In this document: positions 22,947 through 35,287 of the stretch, piece by piece | How positions within the stretch are numbered: position 1 is the stretch's first letter | Layout: each line of letters opens with the position of its first letter | DNA from: Salvia splendens | Taxonomy: Eukaryota > Streptophyta > Magnoliopsida > Lamiales > Lamiaceae | Direction of reading: 5' to 3' | DNA length: 64,000 nt | Assembly (NCBI RefSeq): GCF_004379255.2 | Contig: NC_056053.1 | Location: 19,092,188 to 19,156,187, forward strand | The notes under the pieces: generated by a model | Told to the model about the DNA's origin: nothing | Seen by the model: the letters and a program-made list of their open reading frames with translations, nothing else | The model's database searches: none | Position numbers and translations under genes: made by a program

Positions 22947-25900
22947 TCAAGCTAAGTAACGGAGTTTCCGATACTTAGCTTGCACAGTACTTCTCGAAAA
23001 GACTTTTGAGTCCATCGTCTTTGTCAAGATGTCGGCCAGTTGATCTTTGGATTTCACATATGGCATCTCCACAGTTTTTGCTTCAAGGTTCTCCTTTATG
23101 AAGTGTCGATCTACCTCCACATGTTTCGTTCTATCATGTTGAACTGGGTTCTCGGAAATACTTATCGCTGCCTTGTTATCACAGAACAATCTGCAAGGAA
23201 GGATCGAACAAAGGTCCAATTCCCTCATGAGTCGCCGTAGCCATAGAACCTCTATTAACCCACTCTTGATCCCTCTGAATTCCGCCGCTGCACTTGAAAG
23301 TGCTACAACCTTTAGCTTCTTGCTTCTCCATGTAACAAGGTTACCTCCTACAAAGGTAAAATACCTCGCAGTAGACTTCCTATCATTCGGATTTCCTGCC
23401 CAATCTGCATCAGTGAAACCATGTATCTCCAAGTGTCCGCATTTTTCAAATAGAAGTCCATGTTTCGTTGTTCCCTTCAGATACCGAACAATTCTCAAAG
23501 CTGCTTCCCAATGTTCCTCTTGCGGCGCATGCATAAACTGGCTGACTACTCCAACTGCATACGCAATATCTGGTCTAGTATGAGACAAATAAATGAGCTT
23601 CCCAACTAACCTCTGATATCTCCCCCTGTCGGCCAAGTTTGTTCCATCTCTTATTCGTAATCCGTGATTTTGCACCATTGGAGTGGCTTGCAGTTCTGCT
23701 AGCAAATCTAGTATATACTTCTTCTGATTTATGAAGATTCCCTTTTTTGACCTCAGTACCTCTATTCCCAAGAAGTACTTAAGAAGGCCTAGATCTTTCA
23801 TCTCGAACTAATGAAACAAATTCTTCCTTAGTTCGGCTATCTCCTCCTCATCATCTCCGGTAATGATCATGTCGTCTACATATATAATTAAACACGTGAT
23901 CTTCCCATTTCTTTTTTTGAAAAACAGAGTATGGTCTGAGTTACTCTGTCTATACTCATACTTCTTCATTACTTCTGTGAATCTCCCGAACCACGCTCGT
24001 GGGGACTGTTTCAGCCCGTATAGTGTCTTCTTGAGCTGGCAGACTTCCCCATCAGAAAACTCTTCTGTGAACCCCGGCGGTGGTTCCATGTATACTGGTT
24101 TTGACAACTCCCCGTGTAGGAACGCATTTGTCACATCGAACTGGTGAAGCGGCCAGTCCTTGTTGGCTGCGATGGAGAACAACACTCTCACGGTATTAAT
24201 CTTGGCAACTGGTGAGAATGTTTCAGCATAATCCACACCGTATGTCTGGGTGTATCCCTTCGCCACGAGTCGTGCCTTATATCTCTCGATAGTCCCATCT
24301 GGTTTTCGTTTAATCATGAACACCCATCTGCATCCGACAGTTCTAGCTCCTTCGGGAAATTTGTTCTTAACCTACGTAATGTTTTTCATCAACGCTTTCA
24401 TTTCAGTGAGCATTGTTTCCCTCCGTTTCTTATGCTTCATTGCTTCTTCGGCTGACTGTGGAATTTCCTCTTCTTCGTACAGTGCAGCTTCAAATGCCCA
24501 GGCCATTTTAGTTAGGTTTCCTTGAACAAAGTTTGCCACCTCATAGCGGCTCTTCTTCTCTATCTTTTCAGGGGAATATCTCTTCGGCGGAACTCCCCTT
24601 GTACTTCTGTGAGGAAGCACATATCTCCTGGTGTCTCCATCCACAGTGTTATCTTCTTCTTGGAGATATATATATCCTAGATTAGTAATAACCGGACTTT
24701 CAACAGTACAAGGTTCAGAAATTACCTCGGATATCGTCGGAGAAGGATTGCTCGGGAGCAGATGAGATGACTCTTGTGGAGAGACCTGCTCGGTAGCTGT
24801 GACTGTCACTGGGTCTGTTGGACCCTCGATCGAGGAGCTTGGCAATGGCACAACCCAACTTAAATAGTCCTCGGAATTAGATTTATCTGGACTCTTCTCC
24901 CCCTGACTACTAAGGTGGGTGTTATAGAAAAATTCGGTTTCAAGGAAGTTACAGTTCACAGTGGTTATAATTTTCCGAGTGTGGGGATCGAAGCATCTGT
25001 ATCCCTTTTGGTTCACCCCATACCCTACAAAGACACATTTGGTTGCACATGTGGACAATTTGGTTCTCTCATGTTTAGGGATATGGGTGTAGATGGAACA
25101 ACCGAAGACTTTGGGCTGGAGGTTCAAGTGTTTGGGTATCTTGGCTTGTTTGGATAGTGCAAAGTGGGGTTTTCATGTTTAGGATCTTGGTGGGGAGACG
25201 GTTTATGAGGTAGATGGATGTAACAATTGCTTATGGCCAAAAATATTTAGGGACTTTGGAGTCAATCATTATAGCTCGGGTCATTTCTAGGATTGTCCTA
25301 TTTTTTCGTTCTGCTACCCCATTCTGTTCAGGTGTATAGGCACAAGAGGTTTGGTGGATTACGCCTTTTTCTTTGCAAAACTGGATCATATCACTGTTAA
25401 CAAATTCCCTCTCATTATCTGACCTAAGGGTTTTAATAGTGGTTTGGAATTGTGTCTGGATCATTTTGAAGAAAGAGGTAAATCTATCAAACACATCAGA
25501 TTTGTTTTTCAAAAAATATATCCATGTCATTCTAGTGCAGTCATCAACAAAAATCACAAAGTATCGGAAACCATTCCCACCAACAATTGGTGCAGGACCC
25601 CAAACATCAGAATGTACTAAAGAAAACATGGATTTTATACGAGTGTTTGTAGGTTTAAACGATTGTCTGTGGCTCTTGGCCAAAACACAAGTTTCACAAG
25701 AAAAATCAGAAGGAATTGAAAGGTTCGGATAAAGCAATTTAAAGTAACCAGGAGAAGGGTGTCCTAGTCTTCGGTGCCAGAGCCAAGTTTTCTATTTCGT
25801 GGATCCGTGAGCCAACATTGCACTGCCAATTTGAGCTATGTCGTCCACGTAGTAGAGTCCTTGTTTCTCAGTGCCACGCCCAAGAATCCTCCTCGTCGGA

Positions 25901-27484
25901 ATATCCTGCAAAATATAAAAGTCGGGTTGCATTAGGAGTGTACAATTCAGTTCTTTAGTCACATAACTAATAGACATCAATCTCTGGGATAATGTGGGAA
26001 CATATAAACAATTCGTGAGCCGGAGAGTAAGTGATATCTCAATAGTACCCGCCCCCATGACAGTAATAAACTCCCCACTTGCTGTCTTAATATAAGATTT
26101 AGCAACATCATGTAGATCAACAAAATCACTTCGATAAGGTGTCATAGTATCAGTTGCCCCGCAATCAAATATCCAACCTGTAGTACTCGTATTACTAGAA
26201 ACGTGAAACGCAACGGAAATATCTCGTAGGGGTGCAAATTGATTGACATGCACAAAATTGGGGCAATTATGTAATTTCGGGATATCTGGGTTTTATTTTC
26301 GAATTTAAGGAAGTCAGGGGGGTTGATTTTAATAGGATGGGGTCTATTTTTATAATTCTCGTTTTCTGGGGTTCCAATGTTAAAATCATATATGTGCCAA
26401 TTAGGGTTTGGCTTAACACCAAACCCGTTACCTCCTTTTCCGCCGCCAGTCGGCTCCGTCCACTCTGCGAAATTCCCGATGCTCCGTACGTTGCCGCCGG
26501 CCGGCGAACTCGCCTGATGCTTCCCAGACCCTGGTCTTGTTGCTTCCCATGGTTGTCGGTTTCGATTCGTCGCGGTGCCCCATCACCGTTCACCCCGACG
26601 ACCATCTTCGCCTGAGCTTGGGTAGCCCTAGCCTTCTGCCTGTCCTCCCACCATTCGGGGTAGCCCAATCTCTTAAAGCAGGTCTCCCATGTATGTTTTT
26701 GCCTCCTACAGTGGGAGCACCATAACTTCGAGGTGTCTGGGCGATTTCCCGTCAGTCGGCTGGTGGCTGCGGAGTGCGGTGGTGGCCGGCTGTAGCGGTG
26801 TGACGGGCGGTTGCTCTGTGCGGCGAAACCGTGTCCAATTTCTCCCCCAAATGACGAATCGGTGTCCCCACCGTTGGCTTGTCCGGTGGGTGAGGACGAC
26901 GTCGGTGGCATGATGCGACGTCGAGCCGCCTCCGTCTTCACCCACCCATATGCCGCTTCTACTGATGGGGCTGGTTCTTCTTTCAGGATATCCCGCCGGA
27001 TCGAGTCATACTCTTGATTCAATCCGGTCAAGAACTTGATCAGTCGCTTTGAGTTCGAATGGGTTCAAAATTGATCGATCCCCTTATCACAGCAGTCGAT
27101 AGGTTGCTTCTGACAGCGATCTATATTGCTCCATAGTCCATGAATCCTCCGGTAGTATGTTTCCAGATCGAGATTGCCCTGTTTGATATTGATCGCCTTT
27201 TCTTCTAGGTCGTAGATGAGGTAGCGGCCTGTCTTGTTTTCGAACGTGACCGCCAGGCTGTCCCACAAAGCCTTTGATGTCAGGTGATGTGCAAAGTCGG
27301 CGACAATCTCGTTTTCAATGTTGTCGACGATCCACGAGAACACCACAAGGTCTTTCTCCTCCCACTCGTCGAACCCCTTACTGCCCGCTTCTGGAGGTTC
27401 CTTCCTGATGTAGGAGTAAGCTCCTCTGCCCCCTATCTTGACTTTCATTAGTCGAGACCATAGAGGGTAATTTTTCCCGTTCAA
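22947..27484 (-). pseudogene. Copia gag-pol in at least seven broken frames
   Basis: Reading from 27,484 downward, a Gag segment (MNGKNYPLWSRLMKVKIGGR) is followed by Gag C-terminal sequence to 26,267. A protease segment follows at 26,253-25,792 (WIFDCGATDTMTPY). The integrase core is at 25,737-25,231 (LRSDNEREF, EQNGVAERKNRT), and integrase C-terminal plus linker is at 25,127-24,372. Reverse transcriptase spans 24,323-23,808 (YVDDMIITG) and continues to RNase H at 23,801-22,947 (TDADWAGNPNDRKSTA). Stops or frameshifts separate each pair. The order PR-IN-RT-RH marks it as Ty1/copia. It is not functional. Confidence 0.9.
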
Positions 27485-27689
27485 TTTGAACGCTACCGCG
27501 ATGCTTTTGCTATTTCGTAGGCTTTTCGTCTAATCTGGATTGGGTTTTGTCTCCTCCTCTGTATCTGACATGTTTTTGCTGTAGGATGTGATTTCTGGAT
27601 TTGATTTTTGACTGGAAAGAGTCGAGAATTTGTATTGGCAATGATGAAATTTTTCTAAGCCTAGGATCGTTTTTTCTGCTGTGAGGCCA

Positions 27690-27875
27690 TGTTAAAGTCG
27701 GTAACGAAAATTCATTATATTCACTGAATTATAATACAGAGTTATACGTTTATAGACTAACTATACTCTAAGTAAGGTAAACCTAATTTACCACGAATGA
27801 TACTCTAATCTTAACAAGATATACTCTAAATAAATTATATATTATTTCCTAATTCTATGTGATATTCTTCTACCA
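27690..27875 (-). repeat. 5' LTR of the decayed copia element
   Basis: This 186-bp LTR starts TGTTAAAGTCGG and ends at CTACCA. The minus strand reads TGGCCTCACAGCAG immediately outside it, a primer-site candidate. Confidence 0.88.
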
Positions 27876-27996
27876 ATATATTTAAAATACTAAGCAAATC
27901 AAATTAAAACATTTAAATAAAACACATGGGGAGTGGATCGGGTGATTATTAAGAGACACATGACCCTAAACCATATTACCGTTACTAATTATTGTA

Positions 27997-28175
27997 CTCC
28001 CTCTGTCCCGGGCTACTCGCCCCTTTCCTTTTCGGCACGAAGATTAAGGAATGAGTGTATAGGAAAGTAAAAAATGATGGTTGTAGGTGAAATTTTTTAC
28101 TAAAAATGGAAAGAGTACAAGTAACTTAGGACGCCCAAAAAGGAAATAAGTGCAAGTAGGGCGGGACTGAAGGAG
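27997..28175. mobile_element. Degenerate Stowaway-like MITE
   Basis: The left terminus is ctccctctgtcccg after TA. The right terminus, gcgggactgaaggag, is an imperfect complement. The right TA is not clear. Confidence 0.6.
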
Positions 28176-28584
28176 TTTAAAAAAGGAAAATTTTAGAAAA
28201 ATGGAAAATAAACGAAACAGGAAGAGACAAATCAATGTGTGGAATACAAATATTTCATGTATCTACCGCACAATTCATTAAATTAAATCCAAATCAACAT
28301 TAAATCAAGAATATAAAAGCATTAAATCAGGAATAAAAAAACAATTAAGACAAGTGCGATTGATTATCATTAAGCACCGAAAGATCTAAACAAAGAGTAC
28401 ATAAGCCAATACCATCCGAACATCACCTATTTTTTAATTCTTTTTTCCTACACCAAATTAAAAACAAAAAAATATAGGAAAATAGCGACGAAGAAGAAAA
28501 GATGAAAGCTATTTATAAAAAGAGGGGTAACTAGTTCAGATGGCAAAGTGGTAGTAGCATAGTTTCTAGAAGACCACGTCTCCT

Positions 28585-29553
28585 TCACTCGTCGTCCTCA
28601 TCCTCATCATCCTGCAAATTGGAACATAAATTAAAAATATTCTTAGTAAAAAATAATTTAATTAAGCAGTGCTTAATTACATCTGCGCTGCCATCTTCGT
28701 CGTCATCATCTTCATCGTTTACCTCTGACTTGGATTTGTCGGACTCGTCATCAGCACCACCACCGTCGTTCTGCTTAGAGATTTTAACTTAGTTGACGCG
28801 GGAAAAATTAACCAAAAATAACAGAATATGGTGAGAGAATTACGAGTTTCTTGTTGTAAGCCTTGAGTGTTACTTCATAATCGCTTTTCCTCTTCTCCGC
28901 CTTAGCGACGTATGGAGCTTTCTCCTGTAAACCGAAGATCGTGAACTCAATTGATTGAACAATTGAAATTTGAAGAAAAATGATGCTATAATCATATTTC
29001 AAAGCAACGTCAGGCTTACAGCTTCAGTCATGGATTTCCATTTCTCACCACCAGCCTTTCCAACCTACGAAGAATTCGTATATATGATTCGTCAAAACTT
29101 CATAGAAACAACCAAAACTACACTCAATTCTGGATCTGGATCTAAACTAGGAGTAACTACTCACAGCGGAGACCGATTTGTTGTTCGGGTGCTTCTCTTT
29201 GTAAGTCTTCCTGAAGTCCTCCCTGCGAGTTTTACAGATAACAAATCAGAAAAACAAATTCATATATAAGTAGAGGAAAAATCAACATGTACAAATCCAT
29301 ACATGAAGACGAAGAAGGCACTAGCAGGCCTCTTAGGCTTGTTCGGATCCTTAGCCGCCTTCCCCTTCTTCACCGCCGGCTTTTTACCGCCCGCAGCTCC
29401 TTTCTTCACCGAAAGCCTACACAAAGCAAATAATCAATTAGCCTCGGAAACAAACTCACACACCATAAATCACGGATCTAAAGCAAAACCAATCGGAAAA
29501 ACCTACTTCGCATCCGCTTTCTTCGACTCTGCCTTGGATCTTCCTCCTTTCAT
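28585..29553 (-). CDS. HMGB-type high mobility group protein, seven exons, complete
   Basis: HMGB proteins bend DNA and act as architectural chromatin factors in the nucleus. Minus-strand exons are 29,553-29,507, 29,416-29,303, 29,222-29,165, 29,064-29,020, 28,924-28,844, 28,770-28,681 and 28,611-28,585. Every intron is GT/AG and the joined frame is open, giving 153 residues. The start is MKGGRSKAESKK. A basic Lys-rich N-terminal region precedes one HMG box (about residues 35-107). The box contains DPNKPKRPASAFFVFM, then KHPNNKSVSAVGKAGGEKWK, then EKAPYVAKAEKRKSDYE. The tail is strongly acidic and ends DDEDEDDE. This is the usual plant HMGB2/HMGB3 layout and length. Confidence 0.96.
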
Positions 29554-29868
29554 GTCGAACCTGCGAAATCGGCGGAAAACTCGGTCAGGATCGGTGCAAC
29601 TCGGCGAGAAACACAATTTTGAACTCACCTAATAATGAGAATTCTAGAGAGAGAGAAAAACGAAGAGATATGCTTTGCGTTGGCGTTGTGTGTGTGCGTT
29701 AGTGAGAGAGAGTGGTATATGTGAGAGGGAGGGATAAGGGGTCTGAAAGGAAAGAGCCTCAAAAGTTCTCCCAAAATTCACTCACAAACCAAATTGAAGT
29801 CCGGGTTTGGGCGGGATTTCAATTTCCCCCCGCCATGTCACCGATCCGCGTGAACCTCATCCGACCGC

Positions 29869-30112
29869 TCTCATTGGTGGGATTCGTTACGCGCTGCACC
29901 TTCTCTTGGCTCTGTGTTTTCTCTGTGTTTGTTGCGGAGGGGGTCGAGGCCGTTGGATGTGGTGCTGACGGTACTGTAGGTGCACGTGGCGAGATCGCAT
30001 CGGCTGGGGGGTTAAATGCCCTTTGGGGTGTAATGACTGAATTAGCCTTGTGCGTTATGACGATTAAGGGTCTGGCAGAGGTTGTGGCCATTTATTAAAC
30101 AAATATTGATAA
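29869..30112. repeat. Duplicated host segment, copy 1
   Basis: About 240 bp beginning gtgggattcgttacgcgctg is repeated at 36,315-36,569 in direct orientation. This copy abuts the first exon of the Rab escort protein relic. No gene is recognised within it. Confidence 0.92.
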
Positions 30113-30147
30113 GCTGGAGAGTCTGGATTCGAGCTTCGTGAGTGGCG

Positions 30148-32541
30148 GAGCGGGAAAATTGGAGTGTGCCTGATTCGCGTAGCGCGATATTTAAGAGCCG
30201 GAGCTTGTTGGGGCCGGAGAAGTACCAGTTGATGAACTTCTTCAAGCTCATCCATTGGAAGGTCAATTCTCTTCTCGCCTTTACCACTCTTAGAAGAACA
30301 TTTATTCTAGAAAGCTAATGCTAGTTTAGTAGTGAATTTAGCTGATTCCAGTGTCAAACTTTGTCATACCTCATAATATGAACCATTAAGCTAAATAAAA
30401 GTAGACCTGAAATAGTAGGTCCAAGACTTAGTTCTTGACATCTTGTTGTAGTAGTAGTGATGCTGCTGCAAAAGTTTTGGTTGTTTACCACTGTTATTTT
30501 GCCTATTTGATTGTCGACTTTTTTTAAGTGAACATTTTAAAACGCGGAAGCTGAATTTTGATCTGAGGCTCATTAACTCAGCCTAAGAATCTGGATGTTT
30601 AGGAGGACAATAATTTGTTCCTTTAGAAGGCTGAATATACCCAGATGGACCTTAAATTTTACCCATATTTGCATATTCCATATCCCTACATCCTAATTTA
30701 CGGACTTGTCTTTATTATTCCATTTGTAGGCGTGACCAATTAGATAGAGGGAAATCAGAAAGTAGTCGTGCCTCAGTAGAGGGAAAATCAGAAGGTTATT
30801 GTTCCTCATCAATTTGCAATTGCATGCATATTGAATCTGGGGAATGCTGAATTAATGTTAACAGCATTATTTGATATTAATAGTTGGACATGCTAAAGTG
30901 GTTATGACGTACCTATCAAGGTGTAAGATTAGCATCTGGTCAGGAGCTATCCAGTCCTCTGCTGATTCTTGCTCCCTCTTTCACAATTCCAAAAACTTCA
31001 CCTCCTGGTGTTGAGGTGACAAATTCTAATGATTAAAGTCCCTCAAATGCTGAAGGGAAGGTTGCTCGGGGAATATGCATTGCCAAGAATTCTGTAAAGT
31101 CAGAAGCTGCTAATTGCCTGGTGTTCTTTCCTCCAAGATGTGAGCTTAATATATTTAATTACACTGACAATTGTCAAATTTTAACATGTCATGTGACATG
31201 CGCTAATTATTTTTACATGCAGCTCTGTATCCAGAACAGAAAACATCAGTCTGTGTATTGCAGCTGAGCAGTAATGTGGGCATTTGCCCCTCTAACACGT
31301 AAGTATCTGTGGCGCTTAAAGAAGATGACTTCACTCACATAATATGATGCTTTTTTCCATTGAATCCGAATTGCTTTCTCACATTTAATCACGAAAATCA
31401 TTGCAATGGTCTTTTGAGATAAACTTATCTATTGCTGCATCTATATTTTTGACATTAATAAATTTGTTTTAGTTGGCAACTAGAGTATCATCCTACATGT
31501 GTTATTGTGCCTACCTAATTTCAGGTTTGTGACATATCTGTCAGCTGTCTGTGATGAAGCTGTGGAAGGGAAGAAATTTCTAAATGCAGCCGTAAATGCA
31601 CTGTTCCATATAGCTGTATCTTCGTCGCCTGAGAATAATGAGATAGATAATTTACGTGAGCACACAGAAGAAAAAATAGAAAATGTAGTACAATGCTCTA
31701 AATTTTTAGGATGACTGACTGATCGGTTAATTACTCAATTGTTACAAGTAGTGATAAAAAAATAGAAAATGTAGTCTCTAGGCAAGGAAACACTTCCATT
31801 AAAATCAACATGCAGGCATCATCCCATGTAATGTCTTCACTTTGAAAGGATACCTTTGTGTTGAGTATTGATTTTTATTCCACTAAACACATACTACGTG
31901 TTTAATAACTGTACCCTTCTTATATTAGTACAATATTAAATGATACACTTCAAATAATATTTTCTATCAGCTGTTTTTTCCATATATGGAATATCAACCT
32001 GCCCTAGATCGTTTGGAATAGGGATCCAATCTGTTGAATCTTTTGATTTTTGATCTAAAAATTTAATTGAAGCTGCTAACCATTTGGTTAATATATCTAA
32101 ATCATTTCTAAAAGGAACTCCTATAATGTAATGAATCGCTTGTAAGATTATGTTTCTGTTAGGTGATCCATGAGAGTTTCAGATTGAGTACATAAACTTT
32201 TAAAATTGCATTAAGCATGTTCCCTTAATCTTCATCTGATATGATTGATTGCAGTTCCACGGTGCTGCTTGTAACTCCATCAGGTTCACTCCGATGCCAG
32301 ATGAGCATTTGCACTATGATGATATTCTAGATGCGACAGAAAAGGTATTTGTTCTCAAGTTCAATGGCTTCCAAGGTTTGTAATTTGTGACATGCGCTTC
32401 ACTGTTGTTGATCAAACACGAACCATATTCCTTTTGCAGCTCTTTAAAGAATTATTTCCAAATGAAGACTTTTTTGCAACAGCAAGCACATCTGATTCTG
32501 ATGAGCATCTTGATGACGGGAATACTGAGCCGGATCCATAG
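30148..32541 (+). pseudogene. Rab escort protein (REP/CHM) relic with introns
   Basis: REP presents Rab GTPases to geranylgeranyl transferase. Exon-like pieces are recognisable on the plus strand. At 30,148 the sequence reads VPDSRSAIFKSRSLLGPEKY. At about 30,918 it reads GVRLASGQELSSPLLILAPSF and continues to KVARGICIAKNSVK and CLVFFPP. At 31,223-31,298 it reads LYPEQKTSVCVLQL. At 31,525 it reads TYLSAVCDEAVEGKKFLNAA. At 32,255-32,344 it reads IRFTPMPDEHLHYDDILDAT, and the last exon at 32,440-32,541 reads LFKELFPNEDFF before a TAG. Splice sites are largely kept, so this is a genomic-fragment duplicate, not a retrocopy. A TAA at 31,034 interrupts the second piece, the fourth ends early at about 31,712, and the N-terminal GDI-like half is missing. 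A working gene should exist elsewhere. Confidence 0.85.
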
Positions 32542-33505
32542 GAGAAATATTCTGAAAAACCTACTGGGCTGTCCATGTTAAAACCGAGTGATTGTGAAGA
32601 ATGTGCTTACAGAGATCACATGCTCTTGTATCTACCAAGCCTGCCCATGGTGAATTCCACATGTCATCACAGCTGAAGTTGATTATCGATCAGAAGATGC
32701 AATGCAATTAAGAGGTAAACTAGTGCGCTTGATGTTCTAAATCTCCTCTGTTGCAACATTGGGTTGACACTCCACTCAGTGATGACCGGAGGCGGAGAGT
32801 ATTTCAGTGGTGAAAACTAGGGGGTGTGTCGTTCCTACTTGGTTGTTTGGATTGGAATTAGATACGCGATGTTAGAGCTATGGTCATTGGGGAAACCTTA
32901 GCTGAAGGTGTTCTACTTCATCCAATTATTCCAAATTAAAAAAAAAGTGTTTTTTCTCAAGTCTCATGCATGTTTTAATTTTGTTTTTTGTATTTGTATT
33001 TGTTGCTTCTTATTTATACAGCACAACAGGACCCCTGTATTATTTAACGTTTTTAATCATATTACTTACTAGCCGAAGTTGTTGAGGTTGTGGTAAGTCG
33101 GTAATTGTTGGTAAATCTGTACATTGTTTGGCAATCAAAATATGAACCAAAAATTTGAAAAATGTTTTGGTCCGAGGCGACAATTAAATTGGAAATTGAA
33201 ACTCATTTCATTACAGGAAAACTTATCATAACTACAGTGTTTCGAACACATACCGAAAATGATTATTTCCGCCCTATAGATTGTTTGCGGATGATAGCGT
33301 TGGAACACGCACAGTCCGCGGTACTGTCCGTCCCACTGTGGGCGAGACGGACGATACCACGGATGATTCAACGCGTTTTCCTTTTTTTTCCGAAATTTTA
33401 TCTATTTAAACATCATTTTTCAGTCTATTTTCTATACCAAATTTTATCTTTCATCTCTCACTTTCCCCACACGCTAATATTTCTCCAATCTTTCTCACTA
33501 AAAAA
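32542..33505. other. Intergenic between the REP relic and the transposase relic
   Basis: No gene is seen. A GC-richer stretch at about 33,285-33,380 with repeated gtccgt and cccactgtggg motifs may be the degraded left terminus of the Harbinger element, but I could not pair it with a right end. Confidence 0.45.
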
Positions 33506-34831
33506 ATGAACCTCGGCGATGACTGGAGTATCTCGGAGGGCGTTACTCGGACCTTGACTCAGGCCTTATTCGATGCCATTAATGAGGCAATGACGGAATG
33601 TTTATCCGAAATGCAGCGCGAGGAGGCGGCGGAGCAGATCCCCACACTGTAGCTCACGAACGTCTATTTGCATACTATTTTGCCGAGCAACCACGGTGGG
33701 GCCCGACAGTTATTTACCGCCGATTTAGAATGCATCGTTATCTTTTTTCAGCATTGTCGAAACGTTGGAGTCATGTGATTAATACTTCCAGTATCGGGAA
33801 GATGACATCGGCAGACCCGGACTTACGCCGTTGCAGAAGTGCACGGTTTCGCTCCGGCAGTTGGCCTACGGCACCACGACGGACATGTTCGACGAGTACC
33901 TTCACGTCGGGGAGACAACTGGCCGCGAGTGCCTGAAGAATTTTTGTTGGGGAGTTGTGGAGGCTTATAGCAGCACATATTTGCGAAAGACGACTGTTGT
34001 GGATTGCAAGGGCCTGATGAAGATGCACGAGACAACCCACGGCTTTCCTGGGATGTTAGGGAGCATCGATTGTATGCACTGGGAGTGGAAGAATTGCCCA
34101 ACGACTTGGAAAGGCCAATTGACTAGTGGATACAAGGGCAGCCACCCGACGATGATCCTCGAAGCCGTCGCTGACCATCGGCTCTGGATCTGGCATGCTT
34201 ACTTCGGTGTAGCGGGGTCGAACAACGACATCAACGCCCTCAACTCATCCAACCTCTTCACCCAGCAATGCAATGGCAACGGCCCGACCATCGAGTTCAC
34301 TGCCAACAGACGCCAATATCATATGGGGTACTACTTGGCCGATGACATATACCCAAGGTGGCCTGTTTTTGTGAAGACGATCAGCTGCCCAATGGGTGAG
34401 AAGATAGTTTTATTTGCGCAAAAGCAGGAGGCTGTGCGGAAGGATGTGGAGCGTGCTTTTGGTGTGCTCCAATCGCGGTGGGCAATAGTGAAAGGTCCGG
34501 CGCGGAAGGATGTGGAGCGTGCTTTTGGTGTGCTCCAATCGCGGTGGGCAATAGTGAAATGGTGTGCTACAAGGATGTCATCGCCGATGTCATGTATGCG
34601 TGCATCATCTTGCATAACATGATAGTCGAACACGAAGGTGGAAACGTCACCGATTAGGGCGATGATGAAGGTGGATCTAGCTCCAGCAGGGCGACCCCGC
34701 CCCACGTTCGAGGATTACCGACAGGCTACAATGAGGTCCTATCTAGACAGGTATCAATGCGTAACCAACAAGACCATGCTCAGCTCATGAACGACATGAT
34801 TGAAGAAGTTTGGGTCCGTAACTGCTGTTGA
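33506..34831 (+). pseudogene. PIF/Harbinger DDE transposase relic
   Basis: This is the DDE nuclease ORF of a PIF/Harbinger element. It starts MNLGDDWSISEGVTRTL and passes through three frames. Family segments are FAEQPRWGPTVIYRRFRMHR, then QYREDDIGRPGLTPLQKCT and AYGTTTDMFDEYLHVGETTG. The catalytic region shows MLGSIDCMHWEWKNCP (first Asp), GVAGSNNDIN (second Asp) and RKDVERAFGVLQSRW (Glu). The last block is duplicated in tandem and followed by a frameshift into KDVIADVMYACIILHNM. A stop at about 33,650, a frameshift near 33,780, the shift near 34,560 and a late TAG make it inactive. Element boundaries were not resolved. Confidence 0.9.
34436..34559. repeat. 66-bp in-frame tandem duplication over the transposase catalytic-Glu block
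   Basis: The sequence starting gcggaaggatgtggagcgtg recurs exactly 66 bp later, adding 22 codons. The second unit loses homology after about 58 bp, where the frame shifts. Confidence 0.95.
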
Positions 34832-35096
34832 AAATTCGTAGTTTTTTTTTTTTATTTTGTACTGTAATGTTTGAATTTTCAATAAAACGAAGTTTTTTTT
34901 CCAATTTTTGTAGTGTTTTACTAATTTAAATAAAGAAAATGCTTAGGGCGGCCTATAGGGCGCCCCACTGCAGGTGGAAGGGTAGGAGGATAAAATGAGA
35001 GACAATTCTATTTTTGTTCTAGAGAATTAATGGATTCCATTTTAATGAAGGAGATTAGATTTATTCCGAATGGGGGAGTGACACACAAGGGTTATG

Positions 35097-35226
35097 CGTC
35101 GTTATTATTGAACGACGCACAACCCTTATGCGTCGTTGGTTAACGACGCACAAGGATTATGCGTCTTTTAAAGACGCATAAGCATTATGCGTCTTACCCT
35201 AATGACGCATAACCCTTATGCGTCAC
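35097..35226. repeat. Tandem hairpin array, left arm
   Basis: Five TTATGCGTC motifs alternate with four GACGCA(C/T)AA motifs, giving four successive short hairpins with loops of a few bases. The array ends directly at the tRNA-like segment. Confidence 0.9.
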
Positions 35227-35229
35227 ATT

Positions 35230-35287
35230 GGTAAGCATTCTCGCCTGTCACCCGGGTGACCCGGGTTCGATCCCCGGCAATGGCGCA
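35230..35287 (+). pseudogene. tRNA-Asp(GUC) fragment, left arm
   Basis: This matches nuclear plant tRNA-Asp from about position 18 to the 3' end: the D-loop end GGTAAG, the anticodon arm with CTGTCAC (anticodon GTC), and a T arm with GGTTCGATCCC (B box). The 5' acceptor strand and most of the D arm are replaced by array sequence, so it cannot fold as a normal tRNA. Confidence 0.88.

Larger units (their letters stand above)
22757..27875 (-). mobile_element. Decayed Ty1/copia element with short LTRs
   Basis: The LTRs are at 22,757-22,939 and 27,690-27,875. A minus-strand polypurine tract, GAGGGGGAG, directly precedes the 3' LTR. The left LTR has lost the canonical TG start (now CA). No convincing target duplication remains. 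Coding is on the minus strand in several broken frames. Confidence 0.9.

Noticed and set aside
28520..28580. tRNA-like phrase resembling a SINE A box downstream of HMGB
   Set aside because: There is no B box at the right distance and no SINE tail. It is more likely 3' UTR of the HMGB gene.
29712..30287. Open frames on both strands upstream of the REP relic
   Set aside because: They overlap the duplicated host segment and differ between its two copies by frame-changing indels.
33285..33385. Possible left terminus of the Harbinger transposase element
   Set aside because: It is GC-rich and partly palindromic, but I could not find a convincing partner terminus or TAA duplication.
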